From: Acidobacteria bacterium UBA2994
GTDB taxonomy: Bacteria > Acidobacteriota > Vicinamibacteria > Vicinamibacterales > UBA8438
Direction of reading: 5' to 3'
Assembly: GCA_002346545.1 (NCBI GenBank)
Contig: DEAA01000031.1
Location: forward strand, 36,212-80,957
Length of the DNA stretch: 44,746 nucleotides
The position numbers were made by a program, and so were the translations under genes. Below, piece after piece: positions 1 to 7,167 of the stretch (position 1 is its first letter; each line of letters opens with the position of its first letter). The notes below the pieces were generated by a model. The model did not search any database, had not been told where the DNA came from, and saw nothing but the letters and a program-made list of their open reading frames with translations.

Positions 1-236
1 GCTCGGCTGTCCGCCCGCCGGTCTTCAAGCTCGGCTCGGTGGCGATGGCCCTCACCATGGTGACCGCCGTCATCGGAGGAGGCGTCGACACGAACGTCAT
101 TCCCGCCGGATTCCACTCGATGCTTGGGGTGCTGGCCATCCTGGCCAACGGCGTCGCGCTCCGCGCCGTGGTGGCCGCGTTCAACGAGTCCAATCGGATC
201 GTCGACGAGGTCAACCGCTTGCTGGGTGTCGAGTGA
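1..236 (+). CDS. C-terminal fragment of a membrane protein, function unknown
   Basis: The reading frame is open from the left edge, so only the last ~78 residues are visible and the start lies outside the window. The visible part has two hydrophobic stretches (roughly residues 13-28 and 35-58 of the fragment) separated by a short loop with Asp-Thr-Asn, and ends in a charged amphipathic tail. This looks like the last one or two membrane helices of an integral membrane protein. No family is recognised. Its TGA stop overlaps the GTG start of the HAD phosphatase gene (GTGA), so the two are probably translationally coupled. Confidence 0.6.
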   Translation, partial: SAVRPPVFKLGSVAMALTMVTAVIGGGVDTNVIPAGFHSMLGVLAILANGVALRAVVAAFNESNRIVDEVNRLLGVE

Positions 237-958
237 CCCCCTCGCCGTCGCCGTCCGGTTCGTCGGCGGTCTATGACAAGATCCTGCTCTTTGATATCGA
301 TGGCACCCTCCTGCTGTCGGGGAGGGCTGGCTATCGCGCGCTGACGCGGACCTTCGAGGAGGTCTTCGGGGTGGCCCGCGGCTTCGACGGTGTTCCAGTT
401 GCCGGCAAGACCGACGAGATCATTTTGACCGACGCGTTGGCACGGGCTGGCGTCGAGGCCGACCAGGCTCATCGGCGGCGATTCCACGACCGCTACTGCG
501 AGCTCTTCGCCGGGGAGATTCACTTTCCCGGTCCTCGTAAGGGGCTGATGCCGGGGGTAGCGGACCTGCTCGCCACGCTGGACGACCGGCCCGAGATTCG
601 CTGCGGCCTCGTGACCGGGAACTTCGCTCGGCCGGCCCAGATCAAACTGGAGTACTTTGACCTCTGGCGTTACTTTCATTTCGGCGCCTATGGCGACGAT
701 GCACCGACGCGTGACGACCTGGTGCCGATCGCGGTCGAACGCGCCCGGTTGGCGGGCGCCGAGGTGGCGGCTCCTGCCGATGTCGTCGTCATCGGCGACA
801 CCCCGCTCGACGTGCAGTGCGCCCGAGTGGCGGGGGCCCGGCCCGTCGCAGTTGCGACCGGGTCCTACGACCAGGCTGCGCTGGAGGCGACTGGAGCCGC
901 CGTGGTCGCGAACTTCAGTAACAGCGAGGCGGTGGTGTGTCTGCTGCTGGAACCGTAG
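233..958 (+). CDS. HAD-superfamily phosphatase (phosphoglycolate phosphatase-like)
   Basis: A 241-residue haloacid dehalogenase-type hydrolase. Motif I (DIDGTLL, ~residues 21-27) supplies the nucleophilic and acid/base aspartates, a cap region follows (~35-100), and motif III/IV is near VIGDTPLDV (~186-194), with Gly-Asp-Thr-Pro and a second Asp typical of the Mg2+ site. Length and cap position fit the phosphoglycolate phosphatase/beta-phosphoglucomutase subfamily; the actual substrate cannot be read from sequence. The GTG start overlaps the upstream stop by 4 nt. Its 3' end overlaps the 3' end of the convergent dehydrogenase gene by 44 nt. Confidence 0.85.
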   Translation: MTPSPSPSGSSAVYDKILLFDIDGTLLLSGRAGYRALTRTFEEVFGVARGFDGVPVAGKTDEIILTDALARAGVEADQAHRRRFHDRYCELFAGEIHFPGPRKGLMPGVADLLATLDDRPEIRCGLVTGNFARPAQIKLEYFDLWRYFHFGAYGDDAPTRDDLVPIAVERARLAGAEVAAPADVVVIGDTPLDVQCARVAGARPVAVATGSYDQAALEATGAAVVANFSNSEAVVCLLLEP

Positions 959-2720
959 GTCGATGGTGCAAGCCCAGAGGTTTCACCGGAGGGCCTGGCT
1001 GAATGGGGCCGCAGCACCCCCCGGGGACCCAGTCATCCGGAAACAGAAAGATGGACTGGGTGCCGCTGAGCACGCCGGTGTTCTCGAGCGGGATCCCGCG
1101 GTCGTCGGCCCTCACCGTGATCTCGTAGAACGTCCGGTCGACACCGTGTGAATTGACCACGAACAGCCCGTTACATCCTTGAATCGGTCCCAGGAATGGG
1201 TGGGTATGGCCCTTGTGATGGAAGATGACGGTCCACACCATCCGTTCGCACGGGATGAGTCCTCCCTCCAGATCGAGTGCGGTGCCGCTGAACTGAATCA
1301 GCTCGCCTTCGGTATAGCGATAGTCCTTGGCTGGCTGTTCGATCACCGGAGTAGGTCTCGTATTGCCCGACACGATCCGGAGGTCCGGCGTAGTGCGAGC
1401 GGCGCCACCGGTGTCGGTCACCGTCAGTCGAGCCCGGTAGGCACCGGCGGCGTAGGTCGTGGTGACCACCGCGCCGGACACGTGGTTGCCGTTTCCCAGG
1501 TCCCAGGAGTAGCTCAGGGCGTCCCCGTCAGGGTCTGACGAGGCGGCTCCATTGAGTGTAACCGTGAGCGGCGCCTTGCCGTTGTCCGGCGCCACTGTGG
1601 CGGTGGCGATCGGCTGGCGGTTGTCGCCGCCGGTGAAGGTGATCCGAAATACCTGCCCGGTCGCGAAGGCCACGTAGTAGAGCGCGCCGTCTGGTCCGAA
1701 GCGGAGATCGACTGGCGCGCCCGACGTCTCGGAGGCGAAAACGTCGACCGAAGCGGGCTGATTGAGCGGGTCGAGCACCATCCGGAATATCTCGTTGGTG
1801 ACCGCGTCGGCGAAGAAGAAGTCGCCCGAGTACTCTTCCGGGAAGTCGGTGGCCACGGCGTGCTCGCCGGCGATGATGGCGTGGCCGTTCTCCGAGGTGT
1901 GGGCATAGGCGTAGATCGGGTAGGTGACTCCCGAGACCCCTGCCGGTTCGGGGCCCTCGACTATGGCCCACCCAAAGTTCCCGCCGACCACACCGATGTT
2001 CAGTTCTTCGAAGCGCTCGTCTCCGACGTCACCAATGAACAGGTTATTGCTCTCGGGTTGCAGGCTGAACCGCCAAGGGTTCCTGAAGCCGATCGCCCAC
2101 ACCCGCGGATCGCCGCCGCCGCTCAGGTAGGGGTTCCCAGCTGCCGGGGTGCCGTCCCGGTTGAGATGCAGGATCTTTCCGCGCACGTCGTCGGGGTTCT
2201 GCGACGTCGACGAGTTCTGTAGGTCGTCTCCCGTCGACAGGAAGAGCGTGCCATCGGGTGTGAACCGGAGACAGCCGCCATGGTGGAATTCGCCCTGCAG
2301 GTCCGGGGTCTCGAACAGGAGTGTCTCGTCTACCAGCTGATCGCCGACGCTGCGGAACCGGGCGAGGCGGTTCCTGACCTGTGGCCCCGCCGTCGTGTAG
2401 TAGATCCAGACGTGACGGTTCTCGAGGAAGTCTGGGTCGATAGCGATGCTGTGGATGCCACGCTCGCCCTCGATGCTGACCGCGAGCCTGATGACTTCAA
2501 CCAGCTGGCCGTCACGCAGACGCCAGACGTGCCCCTCCTTGCCCCCGAGCCACATCGTGCCCTCGGGATCCCAGGTCATGGAGGTTGGCGCCGGCAGGCC
2601 GTCGGCGACCAGCTGCTCGATAAACCCGGGCGGCAGGTTGGTGGCGGCGCTAGGGAGAGGCAGTCCCACGATGACGATCGCGATGACCAGGACACCCCTT
2701 AGCCAGTTCCGCTTCTTCAT
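915..2720 (-). CDS. exported PQQ-type sugar (glucose/sorbosone) dehydrogenase with PKD domain
   Basis: A 601-residue protein with a clean N-terminal signal peptide (Lys-Lys-Arg then a hydrophobic core, cleavage near residue 26). Residues ~30-365 form a glucose/sorbosone dehydrogenase beta-propeller with blades rich in D-P-D/G-x-D motifs, e.g. FTPDGTLFLSTGD and GFRNPWRFS. A PKD-like Ig domain follows (~375-455, with SSDPDGDALSYSWDLGNG), then a second C-terminal domain (~460-570) and a proline-rich tail with a Cys-Cys pair. Family members oxidise aldoses or other polyols in the periplasm using PQQ; substrate unknown. It lies 3 nt downstream of the beta-barrel gene on the same strand, so the two form a likely operon. 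Start ATG. Confidence 0.85.
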   Translation of the reverse strand: MKKRNWLRGVLVIAIVIVGLPLPSAATNLPPGFIEQLVADGLPAPTSMTWDPEGTMWLGGKEGHVWRLRDGQLVEVIRLAVSIEGERGIHSIAIDPDFLENRHVWIYYTTAGPQVRNRLARFRSVGDQLVDETLLFETPDLQGEFHHGGCLRFTPDGTLFLSTGDDLQNSSTSQNPDDVRGKILHLNRDGTPAAGNPYLSGGGDPRVWAIGFRNPWRFSLQPESNNLFIGDVGDERFEELNIGVVGGNFGWAIVEGPEPAGVSGVTYPIYAYAHTSENGHAIIAGEHAVATDFPEEYSGDFFFADAVTNEIFRMVLDPLNQPASVDVFASETSGAPVDLRFGPDGALYYVAFATGQVFRITFTGGDNRQPIATATVAPDNGKAPLTVTLNGAASSDPDGDALSYSWDLGNGNHVSGAVVTTTYAAGAYRARLTVTDTGGAARTTPDLRIVSGNTRPTPVIEQPAKDYRYTEGELIQFSGTALDLEGGLIPCERMVWTVIFHHKGHTHPFLGPIQGCNGLFVVNSHGVDRTFYEITVRADDRGIPLENTGVLSGTQSIFLFPDDWVPGGCCGPIQPGPPVKPLGLHHRPTVPAADTPPPRCY

Positions 2721-2723
2721 TGA

Positions 2724-3458
2724 TCAGAAGCCGACGGCTAGACCCAACGTAAAGCTGGTCTGGCGATGGTTGAAGAACGAGAGCGTGGGCAACGTCGACT
2801 CGAGCTCGACGTTCGTGTAGGACAGGTCCGCGCGGCCGCTCCAGCGGTCTGTGAGCGCGTGCGTCAGGGTGAGTCGTGCCGATTGTCCCGAGGAGACGTC
2901 CGGCTCGTTGGCGACGCCATCGACTCGCAGCTGTCCGTTGACCGTGCTGGCATAGGTCAGCCTGAGCTTCGTGCGGTCTCCGGCCTCGACGATAGCCCCG
3001 ATTCCGGTCATCGGGGCGCCGATGGTTCCGGCCCGGCTTCGGTCGATGTGGCGATGCTCGAGATAGACGCCCGCGAGAAACGCGCCGAGACGGAGCGCGA
3101 GGAACTCGTTCAGCCAGACGTCGGTCTGCTCGAAAACGCCGACGTTCAGGCTGACGCCGTCCGGGATCTCCAGCCCGAAACCTCGAACAACAAGGTCGCC
3201 GCCCACGACGAGTGGGAGACCAGCGACGTTGCCCAGTCCATGGGTGGCGCCGGCGCCAACGCCATATATCAGAGTCGGGTCGCCGCTGGCGGAACCAAGG
3301 TCGGTGCTCGCGACGCCGACTTCGTAGATGCCGTGACTGTCGAGTTGGGCCAGAGCGGTCGTGGGCAGCAGCACACCGACCAGCGCGAGTATGGCTAGGC
3401 GACGAGGCAAAGTGGATGCGAAGATCCCCCAGGGCACCGCTGAGATCCTACCTTCCAT
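2724..3458 (-). CDS. outer-membrane beta-barrel protein, function unknown
   Basis: About 244 residues. After an Arg-Arg n-region comes a hydrophobic stretch ending in TTALAQ, a good Sec signal peptide. The rest alternates short amphipathic beta strands with Gly/Asp turns and ends in a terminal Phe (LGLAVGF), the usual C-terminal signature of BAM-inserted barrels. No specific family is recognised. The start is uncertain: the ATG at 3458 is given; an upstream ATG at 3494 has a weak Shine-Dalgarno but gives an acidic n-region, and an internal TTG before the Pro-Arg-Arg would give the most typical signal peptide. The frame extends upstream into the tRNA-Sec gene, which cannot be coding. Likely co-transcribed with the dehydrogenase gene 3 nt downstream. 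Confidence 0.7.
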   Translation of the reverse strand: MEGRISAVPWGIFASTLPRRLAILALVGVLLPTTALAQLDSHGIYEVGVASTDLGSASGDPTLIYGVGAGATHGLGNVAGLPLVVGGDLVVRGFGLEIPDGVSLNVGVFEQTDVWLNEFLALRLGAFLAGVYLEHRHIDRSRAGTIGAPMTGIGAIVEAGDRTKLRLTYASTVNGQLRVDGVANEPDVSSGQSARLTLTHALTDRWSGRADLSYTNVELESTLPTLSFFNHRQTSFTLGLAVGF

Positions 3459-3561
3459 CACCGACTGCACGACGGTATCGCGTTCTTCGTCCATGGAAGA
3501 GCCTACCCGAGAAGAACGCCTGAGTAGGGGACCGAACGGCTCCAGTTCCGAGGAAGACAGG

Positions 3562-3658
3562 TGGCGGAAGCGCCTGGGAGTCGAACCCAGCCCCCCCACG
3601 TTAGCAGGGGGCGACCGGTTTTGAAGACCGGGAGGGCCACCGGGCCCCATTCGCTTCC
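3562..3658 (-). tRNA. selC: tRNA-Sec (anticodon UCA)
   Basis: Read on the minus strand, the molecule starts GGAAGCGA and ends GCGCTTCC-G-CCA. It has the tRNA-Sec hallmarks: an extended 8-position acceptor arm (the eighth pair would be A.G), a 6-bp D stem (GGGGCC/GGCCCT) with a 4-nt CGGT loop, an anticodon arm CCGGT-CTTCAAA-ACCGG with anticodon TCA, a long variable arm pairing CCCCC with GGGGG, and a T arm CTGGG-TTCGACT-CCCAG. Discriminator G and an encoded CCA are present. A GATAAT box lies 9 nt upstream (3673-3668). tRNA-Sec inserts selenocysteine at UGA together with SelA, SelB and SelD, none of which is in the window. Its presence implies that the genome encodes selenoproteins. Confidence 0.95.
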
Positions 3659-3857
3659 GTAGCGATCATTATCGAACAAACGGTGCACTCCTCTTGCCCG
3701 TTGCGGCCGGGGGGAGCGACGACTGCTAGCTGGGGAGAGATGAAGCCGTGGGCGAGGCAATACTGGAACGGCCCGGTCAGACAATTCACCGATGAAGCTT
3801 CGCGGGCGAACGTCGCGAGACGCTGAGGCCCGGCCTAGCGGACCGCTAACGTGGGGG

Positions 3858-3890
3858 GCGCCGTCCCGACGTTCCAGGGCGGGACGGCGC
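3858..3890 (-). terminator. terminator-like hairpin behind the cold-shock gene
   Basis: A perfect 11-bp inverted repeat (GCGCCGTCCCG / CGGGACGGCGC) with an 11-nt loop begins 10 nt after the stop of the cold-shock gene. There is no T-tract on the minus strand (C-run instead), so it may act as a Rho-assisted or 3'-stabilising hairpin. Confidence 0.55.
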
Positions 3891-3900
3891 AGCGGAGCGC

Positions 3901-4107
3901 TTAGCTCTCGATCAGACGAACTTCACCAGCCCGGGGACCTTTACCAGAATCCTCGGTCGTGAACTCGACCCGCTGGCCTTCACGGAGCAGCTCGAACACC
4001 GCACCGCGGACCGCGCTCCGATGGAAAAAATGCTCGATTCCGCCCTCATCGCGAATGAAGCCGAACCCCTTGTCGATCAAGAGACGTGCGATAGTACCGC
4101 TGGCCAT
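3901..4107 (-). CDS. cold-shock-domain protein (CspA family)
   Basis: A 68-residue single OB-fold cold-shock domain, the usual size for CspA/CspB. The RNA-binding motifs RNP1 (KGFGFIR, residues 13-19) and RNP2 (EHFFHR, ~25-30) are present. Such proteins are nucleic-acid chaperones that melt mRNA secondary structure in the cytoplasm. The start ATG is preceded by GAGGAG at good spacing. A GC-rich hairpin lies just downstream, and a ~300-nt gene-free stretch upstream could hold the long 5' leader common in csp genes. No other gene appears in its transcript. Confidence 0.93.
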   Translation of the reverse strand: MASGTIARLLIDKGFGFIRDEGGIEHFFHRSAVRGAVFELLREGQRVEFTTEDSGKGPRAGEVRLIES

Positions 4108-4413
4108 ACCTGACTCCTCAGACTAGATACCCGAACCCCACGACTACCTCCGCGGCGCTCAGACGCTCCGCGAGCCGACACGGGGCCTGACGCTACCTCA
4201 AAACCTGCCTGATGCCGGTCTGGGACACGCCAGTGACTTCCGTAATCCCTTTTGGATCACGGATTTTCGACCCTTCGCTGGCTATCCACGGCCCGACCGC
4301 GCCAACCGTGGCTACGGCGTTTGTGACTAGTAACCCAGCTTGAGAGAGGCCAGTCTAGTGAGGTTCGTTGGTCGAAGTCAAGCGAGATGGTAGTCTCTCG
4401 CCGAGCGGTCCAA
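4108..4413 (-). other. gene-free stretch upstream of the cold-shock gene
   Basis: No ORF with coding character is visible here. The GAGGAG ribosome-binding site of the cold-shock gene is at 4111-4122. The rest has locally lower GC and short repeats around 4240-4270. It may carry the cold-shock promoter and a structured leader, as inferred from csp biology; I cannot place a promoter with confidence. Confidence 0.35.
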
Positions 4414-4752
4414 CTACTCCTGAGAGGCGGTGTCGGCCGGTTTCTCTGGAGGCGCGGGGGCTTTAGCGGCTGGCGTCGACTCGGCGCTTGGCGCGGCTTT
4501 CTCGGTCGCGGCTGGTTGCGCCGTTGCGGGTTCGACTGGGGTCGGCTTGGTCGCATCGCCCTCAGCCGCTGGTTTCGGCGCTGGCTTGGGCTTGGGCGGC
4601 TTGACAGGCGGATAGGTTGTCCAGAAATGCCGGTTGCAGGCCGGGCACTCCCAGAACTGCTGCGGCGGCCAGGGATCTTGCGGGCCTGGGTCCTTGAGGT
4701 CCATCTGGGTGCCGCACCGCTGGCAACGGACGGAGACGTCGGGGTGATTCAT
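4414..4752 (-). CDS. small zinc-ribbon protein with Pro/Ala-rich tail
   Basis: 112 residues. The N-terminal ~45 residues contain two Cys pairs (CQRC at 10-13 and CPAC at ~36-39), a typical zinc-ribbon knuckle spacing, with aromatic residues around the second pair (FWECPAC, HFWTTY). The remaining ~65 residues are a low-complexity Pro/Ala/Lys/Glu tail that is probably disordered. Function unknown. A strong promoter (TTGCAC-N18-TAGAAT) ends 6 nt before the ATG, so the mRNA is probably leaderless, which supports both the gene and this start. Confidence 0.7.
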   Translation of the reverse strand: MNHPDVSVRCQRCGTQMDLKDPGPQDPWPPQQFWECPACNRHFWTTYPPVKPPKPKPAPKPAAEGDATKPTPVEPATAQPAATEKAAPSAESTPAAKAPAPPEKPADTASQE

Positions 4753-4758
4753 GGCGAG

Positions 4759-4788
4759 ATTCTATTGTTCCCTTCGGCGGGGGTGCAA
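4759..4788 (-). promoter_or_regulatory. sigma70-type promoter, leaderless
   Basis: On the minus strand TTGCAC (4788-4783), an 18-nt spacer and TAGAAT (4764-4759) are followed by 6 nt and the ATG at 4752. Initiation at the usual distance from the -10 box would fall on or next to the A of the start codon. Confidence 0.65.
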
Positions 4789-4817
4789 CCCGACCGGATC
4801 CGTCGGGGAGAGCTAGC

Positions 4818-5426
4818 GTGATCCCAGGGGTGATTCTCGCCGGCGGCGCATCCTCGCGCATGTCGGGACGACCCAAGGCGCTGCTGCCGTTGGGCCCCGA
4901 CCCACAGTCGTTTCTCTCGCGAATCGTCCAGTCCTTGCGTGACTCGGGCGTCGACGATGTCATCGTCGTGGCCGGTTATCACCTTGACGAGATCACACGA
5001 CATGTCGAGGGACAGAACCTACCGGTTCGCATCGTTCCGAATCCGCATCCCGAGCAGGGGCAGCTGTCCTCGCTGCTGGCTGGGCTGCGCGCCGTCGATC
5101 ACCCCGGGGTGCAGGCGATGCTGGTCACCCTCGTCGACCTCCCGCTGATCGCCTCCGACACCGCGCGCGCAGTGCTCGATGCCTACCGTGACAGCTGTGC
5201 CCCTCTCGTTCGCCCTGCTCGTTCCGGGCGCCATGGGCACCCGGTACTCTTCGACCGGAGCCTTTTCGATGAGCTGCGTCGCGCCGATCCCGAACGCGGA
5301 GCGAAACCGGTGGTTCGAGCGCATGCGGCCGAGGGTGTCGAGGTGGAGGTGAACGATAACGGGGCGTTCGACGACATTGATACACCTGCCGACTATGAGC
5401 GGGTGTTCGGGCAGCTTCCGGTTTAG
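4818..5426 (+). CDS. MobA/MocA-like nucleotidyltransferase
   Basis: A 202-residue GT-A-fold nucleotidyltransferase. The N-terminal signature ILAGGASSRMSGRPKALLPL (6-25) contains the nucleotide-binding Gly-Gly-x-Ser-x-Arg-Met and the catalytic Lys. LVTLVDLP (~108-115) provides the metal-binding Asp, and GRHGHPVLFD (~138-147) and the C-terminal DIDTPADYE also fit. The pattern matches molybdenum-cofactor cytidylyl/guanylyltransferases (MocA/MobA), which attach CMP or GMP to the pterin; the C-terminal DIDTP favours MocA. No molybdoenzyme or cofactor gene is adjacent, so the substrate is inferred. The GTG start is preceded by GGGGAG. Confidence 0.82.
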   Translation: MIPGVILAGGASSRMSGRPKALLPLGPDPQSFLSRIVQSLRDSGVDDVIVVAGYHLDEITRHVEGQNLPVRIVPNPHPEQGQLSSLLAGLRAVDHPGVQAMLVTLVDLPLIASDTARAVLDAYRDSCAPLVRPARSGRHGHPVLFDRSLFDELRRADPERGAKPVVRAHAAEGVEVEVNDNGAFDDIDTPADYERVFGQLPV

Positions 5427-5483
5427 CGTGCTGTGGTCAGCGTGCGCCGCACGTTCGAGCTTGGGACGTCGGGGAAAAAAGGA

Positions 5484-5559
5484 TGGTGGACCAGACGGGG
5501 GTCGAACCCGTGACCTCGTGAATGCCATTCACGCGCGCTCCCAACTGCGCCACTGGCCC
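5484..5559 (-). tRNA. tRNA-Ala (anticodon GGC)
   Basis: The minus-strand cloverleaf is complete: acceptor GGGCCAG/CTGGTCC, D stem GCGC/GCGC, anticodon arm CGTGA-ATGGCAT-TCACG with anticodon GGC (reads GCC and GCU), variable loop AGGTC, T arm ACGGG-TTCGACC-CCCGT, discriminator A and encoded CCA. A TAGAAT box at 5577-5572, overlapping the asparaginase stop codon, could serve as its promoter -10. Confidence 0.95.
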
Positions 5560-5574
5560 ACACAAGGGGTCATT

Positions 5575-6636
5575 CTAGTATTCGCCGAACATACGCTGCA
5601 ACTCGGCCTCATCGGTGGTCTCGGTCAGGCCGAGCATCAAGAGAATCCTCGCCTTTATCGGTGCTAGGTCCTCTCCCGCGATCGCCTGGCGTTGTTGCCG
5701 GTCAGGGTCGTTGTTGCCGTTGGCGGGTGGGCGCGGGGCAACCCGTCCGCGGCCGGTTCGGGATGCGATCACCACGCGGACGCCACGCTCATTCGCATAC
5801 ACGATGGCATCGCGCTGTCCGCTGCTGGTTGCTCCCGCGCCGGCACCGGCTACCACGATACCTTCCGCGCCCTGATCCACCGCGGCGCGGATGAGATCTC
5901 CGGTTGCGCCCTGATAGGTCATGACCACGTCCACTCGTGGGAGACGAGCCACGCCGTCCAGGTTGAACTCGCTTGTGCCTGTATGCCGTCGTTCGAGGCT
6001 TCGGTAGTAAACGATGCGGTCCCGCGCCACTGTCCCCAGCATCCCGTAGCCGCGCGCCTCGAAGGTCTGGAGGTTGAGCGCGTCGGTCTTGGTCACTTCC
6101 CGCGCCGAGTTGATCTCGTCGTTGAGGACCACCAGCACGCCGCGTCCGCGTGATGCCTCGTACGAGGCCACTCGGAACGCCTGACGAAGGTTCGCGGCAC
6201 CGTCATAGCCCTGGGTCTCTGGGCGACGCATCGAACCTACCACCACGACTGGGCGTTCGTCGCGTACGGTCAGGTGTAGAAAGAACGCCAGTTCCTCGAG
6301 GGTGTCGGTGCCGCTCGTCACGACGACACCGGCCAACTCAGGGTCGGCGCTGAGCAGCTGATTGATCCGTCGCGTCAGGCGCAGCCACTGGTCGAGCGTC
6401 AGTGCGCTGCTGGGGACGTTGGCGAATTCCTCGGTTTCGACCGCGACCAGATCGCGGAGGTCAGGCACCAGTTCGATCAGTTCATCTGGCGTGAGGCGTT
6501 CGCCGGGACGGTTGGAGATAGTGCCGCCGGTTGTGATGAGGCGCACGCGCGGCGTCTCGGCGGCGAGGTCGGGGACCGTGGCCCCGATCGTAGCCGCCAC
6601 CAGCAGTCCGCCGATTGGCAGCGTGCGGCGCCACAT
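5575..6636 (-). CDS. L-asparaginase, type II (exported)
   Basis: 353 residues with a signal peptide (Arg-Arg then a hydrophobic core, cleavage near residue 26). Both catalytic threonine motifs are present: TTGGTI (~34-39) and TSGTDTLEE (~107-115). The conserved Lys lies in VTKTDALNL (~180-188). The enzyme hydrolyses L-asparagine to aspartate and ammonia, and type II forms are periplasmic and high-affinity. There is a short low-complexity insert near residue 300 (PRPPANGNNDPD) not common in the family. The stop is 16 nt before the tRNA-Ala 5' end on the same strand. A TATAGT box (6691-6686) about 50 nt upstream may be the promoter. Confidence 0.88.
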   Translation of the reverse strand: MWRRTLPIGGLLVAATIGATVPDLAAETPRVRLITTGGTISNRPGERLTPDELIELVPDLRDLVAVETEEFANVPSSALTLDQWLRLTRRINQLLSADPELAGVVVTSGTDTLEELAFFLHLTVRDERPVVVVGSMRRPETQGYDGAANLRQAFRVASYEASRGRGVLVVLNDEINSAREVTKTDALNLQTFEARGYGMLGTVARDRIVYYRSLERRHTGTSEFNLDGVARLPRVDVVMTYQGATGDLIRAAVDQGAEGIVVAGAGAGATSSGQRDAIVYANERGVRVVIASRTGRGRVAPRPPANGNNDPDRQQRQAIAGEDLAPIKARILLMLGLTETTDEAELQRMFGEY

Positions 6637-6700
6637 GTCGTAGGTCCTGGCGCAGGCCGGCCCACTGGCCAGAGCTTGCCTCCGTACTATACCGGAACTG

Positions 6701-6916
6701 TCAGGCTTCTTTCGGGCCCGCGGTCAGGGCGAGAGTCAGCCAGGTTGTGAGCTGCTCGACCGCTTCGTCCGCAGTCGGCCCGTAGAAGGGCATCAGCGCG
6801 GTAGATCCGCCCGGCACGCTGACAAGGTAGGCACGCCACCGGTCCGGATCGACGAGCATCGCCTCAATCCGGTATGTCTTCCCGTTGATCGTTTGGTCGA
6901 ATTGTTGAACGGTCAC
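6701..6916 (-). CDS. small hypothetical protein
   Basis: About 71 residues from the GTG at 6916. The composition is protein-like (GKTYRIEAMLVDPDRWRAYLV, then an amphipathic C-terminal helix rich in Leu/Thr/Ala), and the layout resembles a short beta-sheet followed by a helix, as in HicB-like or DUF-type small proteins. Function unknown. The frame stays open upstream to an ATG at 7036, but that extension is Pro/Arg-rich and lies in the AT-rich intergenic region. Only a weak GAAGCG ribosome-binding site precedes the GTG. It shares its general shape, though little identity, with the small ORF at 15153-15350. Confidence 0.5.
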   Translation of the reverse strand: MTVQQFDQTINGKTYRIEAMLVDPDRWRAYLVSVPGGSTALMPFYGPTADEAVEQLTTWLTLALTAGPKEA

Positions 6917-7072
6917 GAGATCGCTTCGAAACGTCGATAAGGGGAACGGAGGGATTCTAGGCCAGTGCCAAGGGCGGTCGAAAGCGAAGGGAATCGCGAA
7001 GACCGGTGCACAACGATGTAAGGCCAAGCGTTGCAATCGATTCGAGACGTAAAAAAAGTTTAATTCCCCTAC

Positions 7073-7113
7073 TTTTCACATCGGATTCACACGCTTTCCA
7101 CAGTTTTTCCACA
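7073..7113 (+). repeat. four CACA boxes at exact 11-bp spacing (DnaA-box-like)
   Basis: CACA occurs at 7077, 7088, 7099 and 7110, each preceded by a T-rich tetrad (TTTT, GATT, TTTC, TTTC), so the same face of the helix carries four near-identical sites. The last two read CTTTCCACA and TTTTCCACA, one mismatch or less from DnaA boxes of the TTTTCCACA type. An A7 tract and a short AT-rich stretch (7050-7070) lie just upstream. The element sits in the divergent intergenic region between the small ORF and the addAB operon. It could be a regulator operator or a DnaA-binding cluster; there is no dnaA, dnaN or gidA nearby. Confidence 0.6.
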
Positions 7114-7167
7114 GACGCGCGGCGATCTCTTCAGCCAAGGCCGGCCTCTTCCGCTTTCGGGAGGGTT

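Noticed and set aside
3601..3789. Cys-containing minus-strand ORF between selC and the cold-shock gene
   Set aside because: Its last third lies inside the tRNA-Sec gene, there is no ribosome-binding site, and no family is recognisable. The front part (with two Cys pairs) is only weakly protein-like.
4387..4821. 144-codon plus-strand ORF opposite the zinc-ribbon gene
   Set aside because: Arg/Gly/Trp-rich antisense shadow; the minus strand has a promoter and Cys pairs.
5019..5528. Minus-strand ORF running from tRNA-Ala into the MobA-like gene
   Set aside because: Begins inside the tRNA-Ala gene and lies opposite a well-supported nucleotidyltransferase.
6917..7167. Chromosomal origin (oriC)
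   Set aside because: DnaA-like boxes and an AT-rich stretch are present but there is no dnaA, dnaN, parAB or gidA neighbourhood, and the boxes are imperfect. Kept only as a repeat element.
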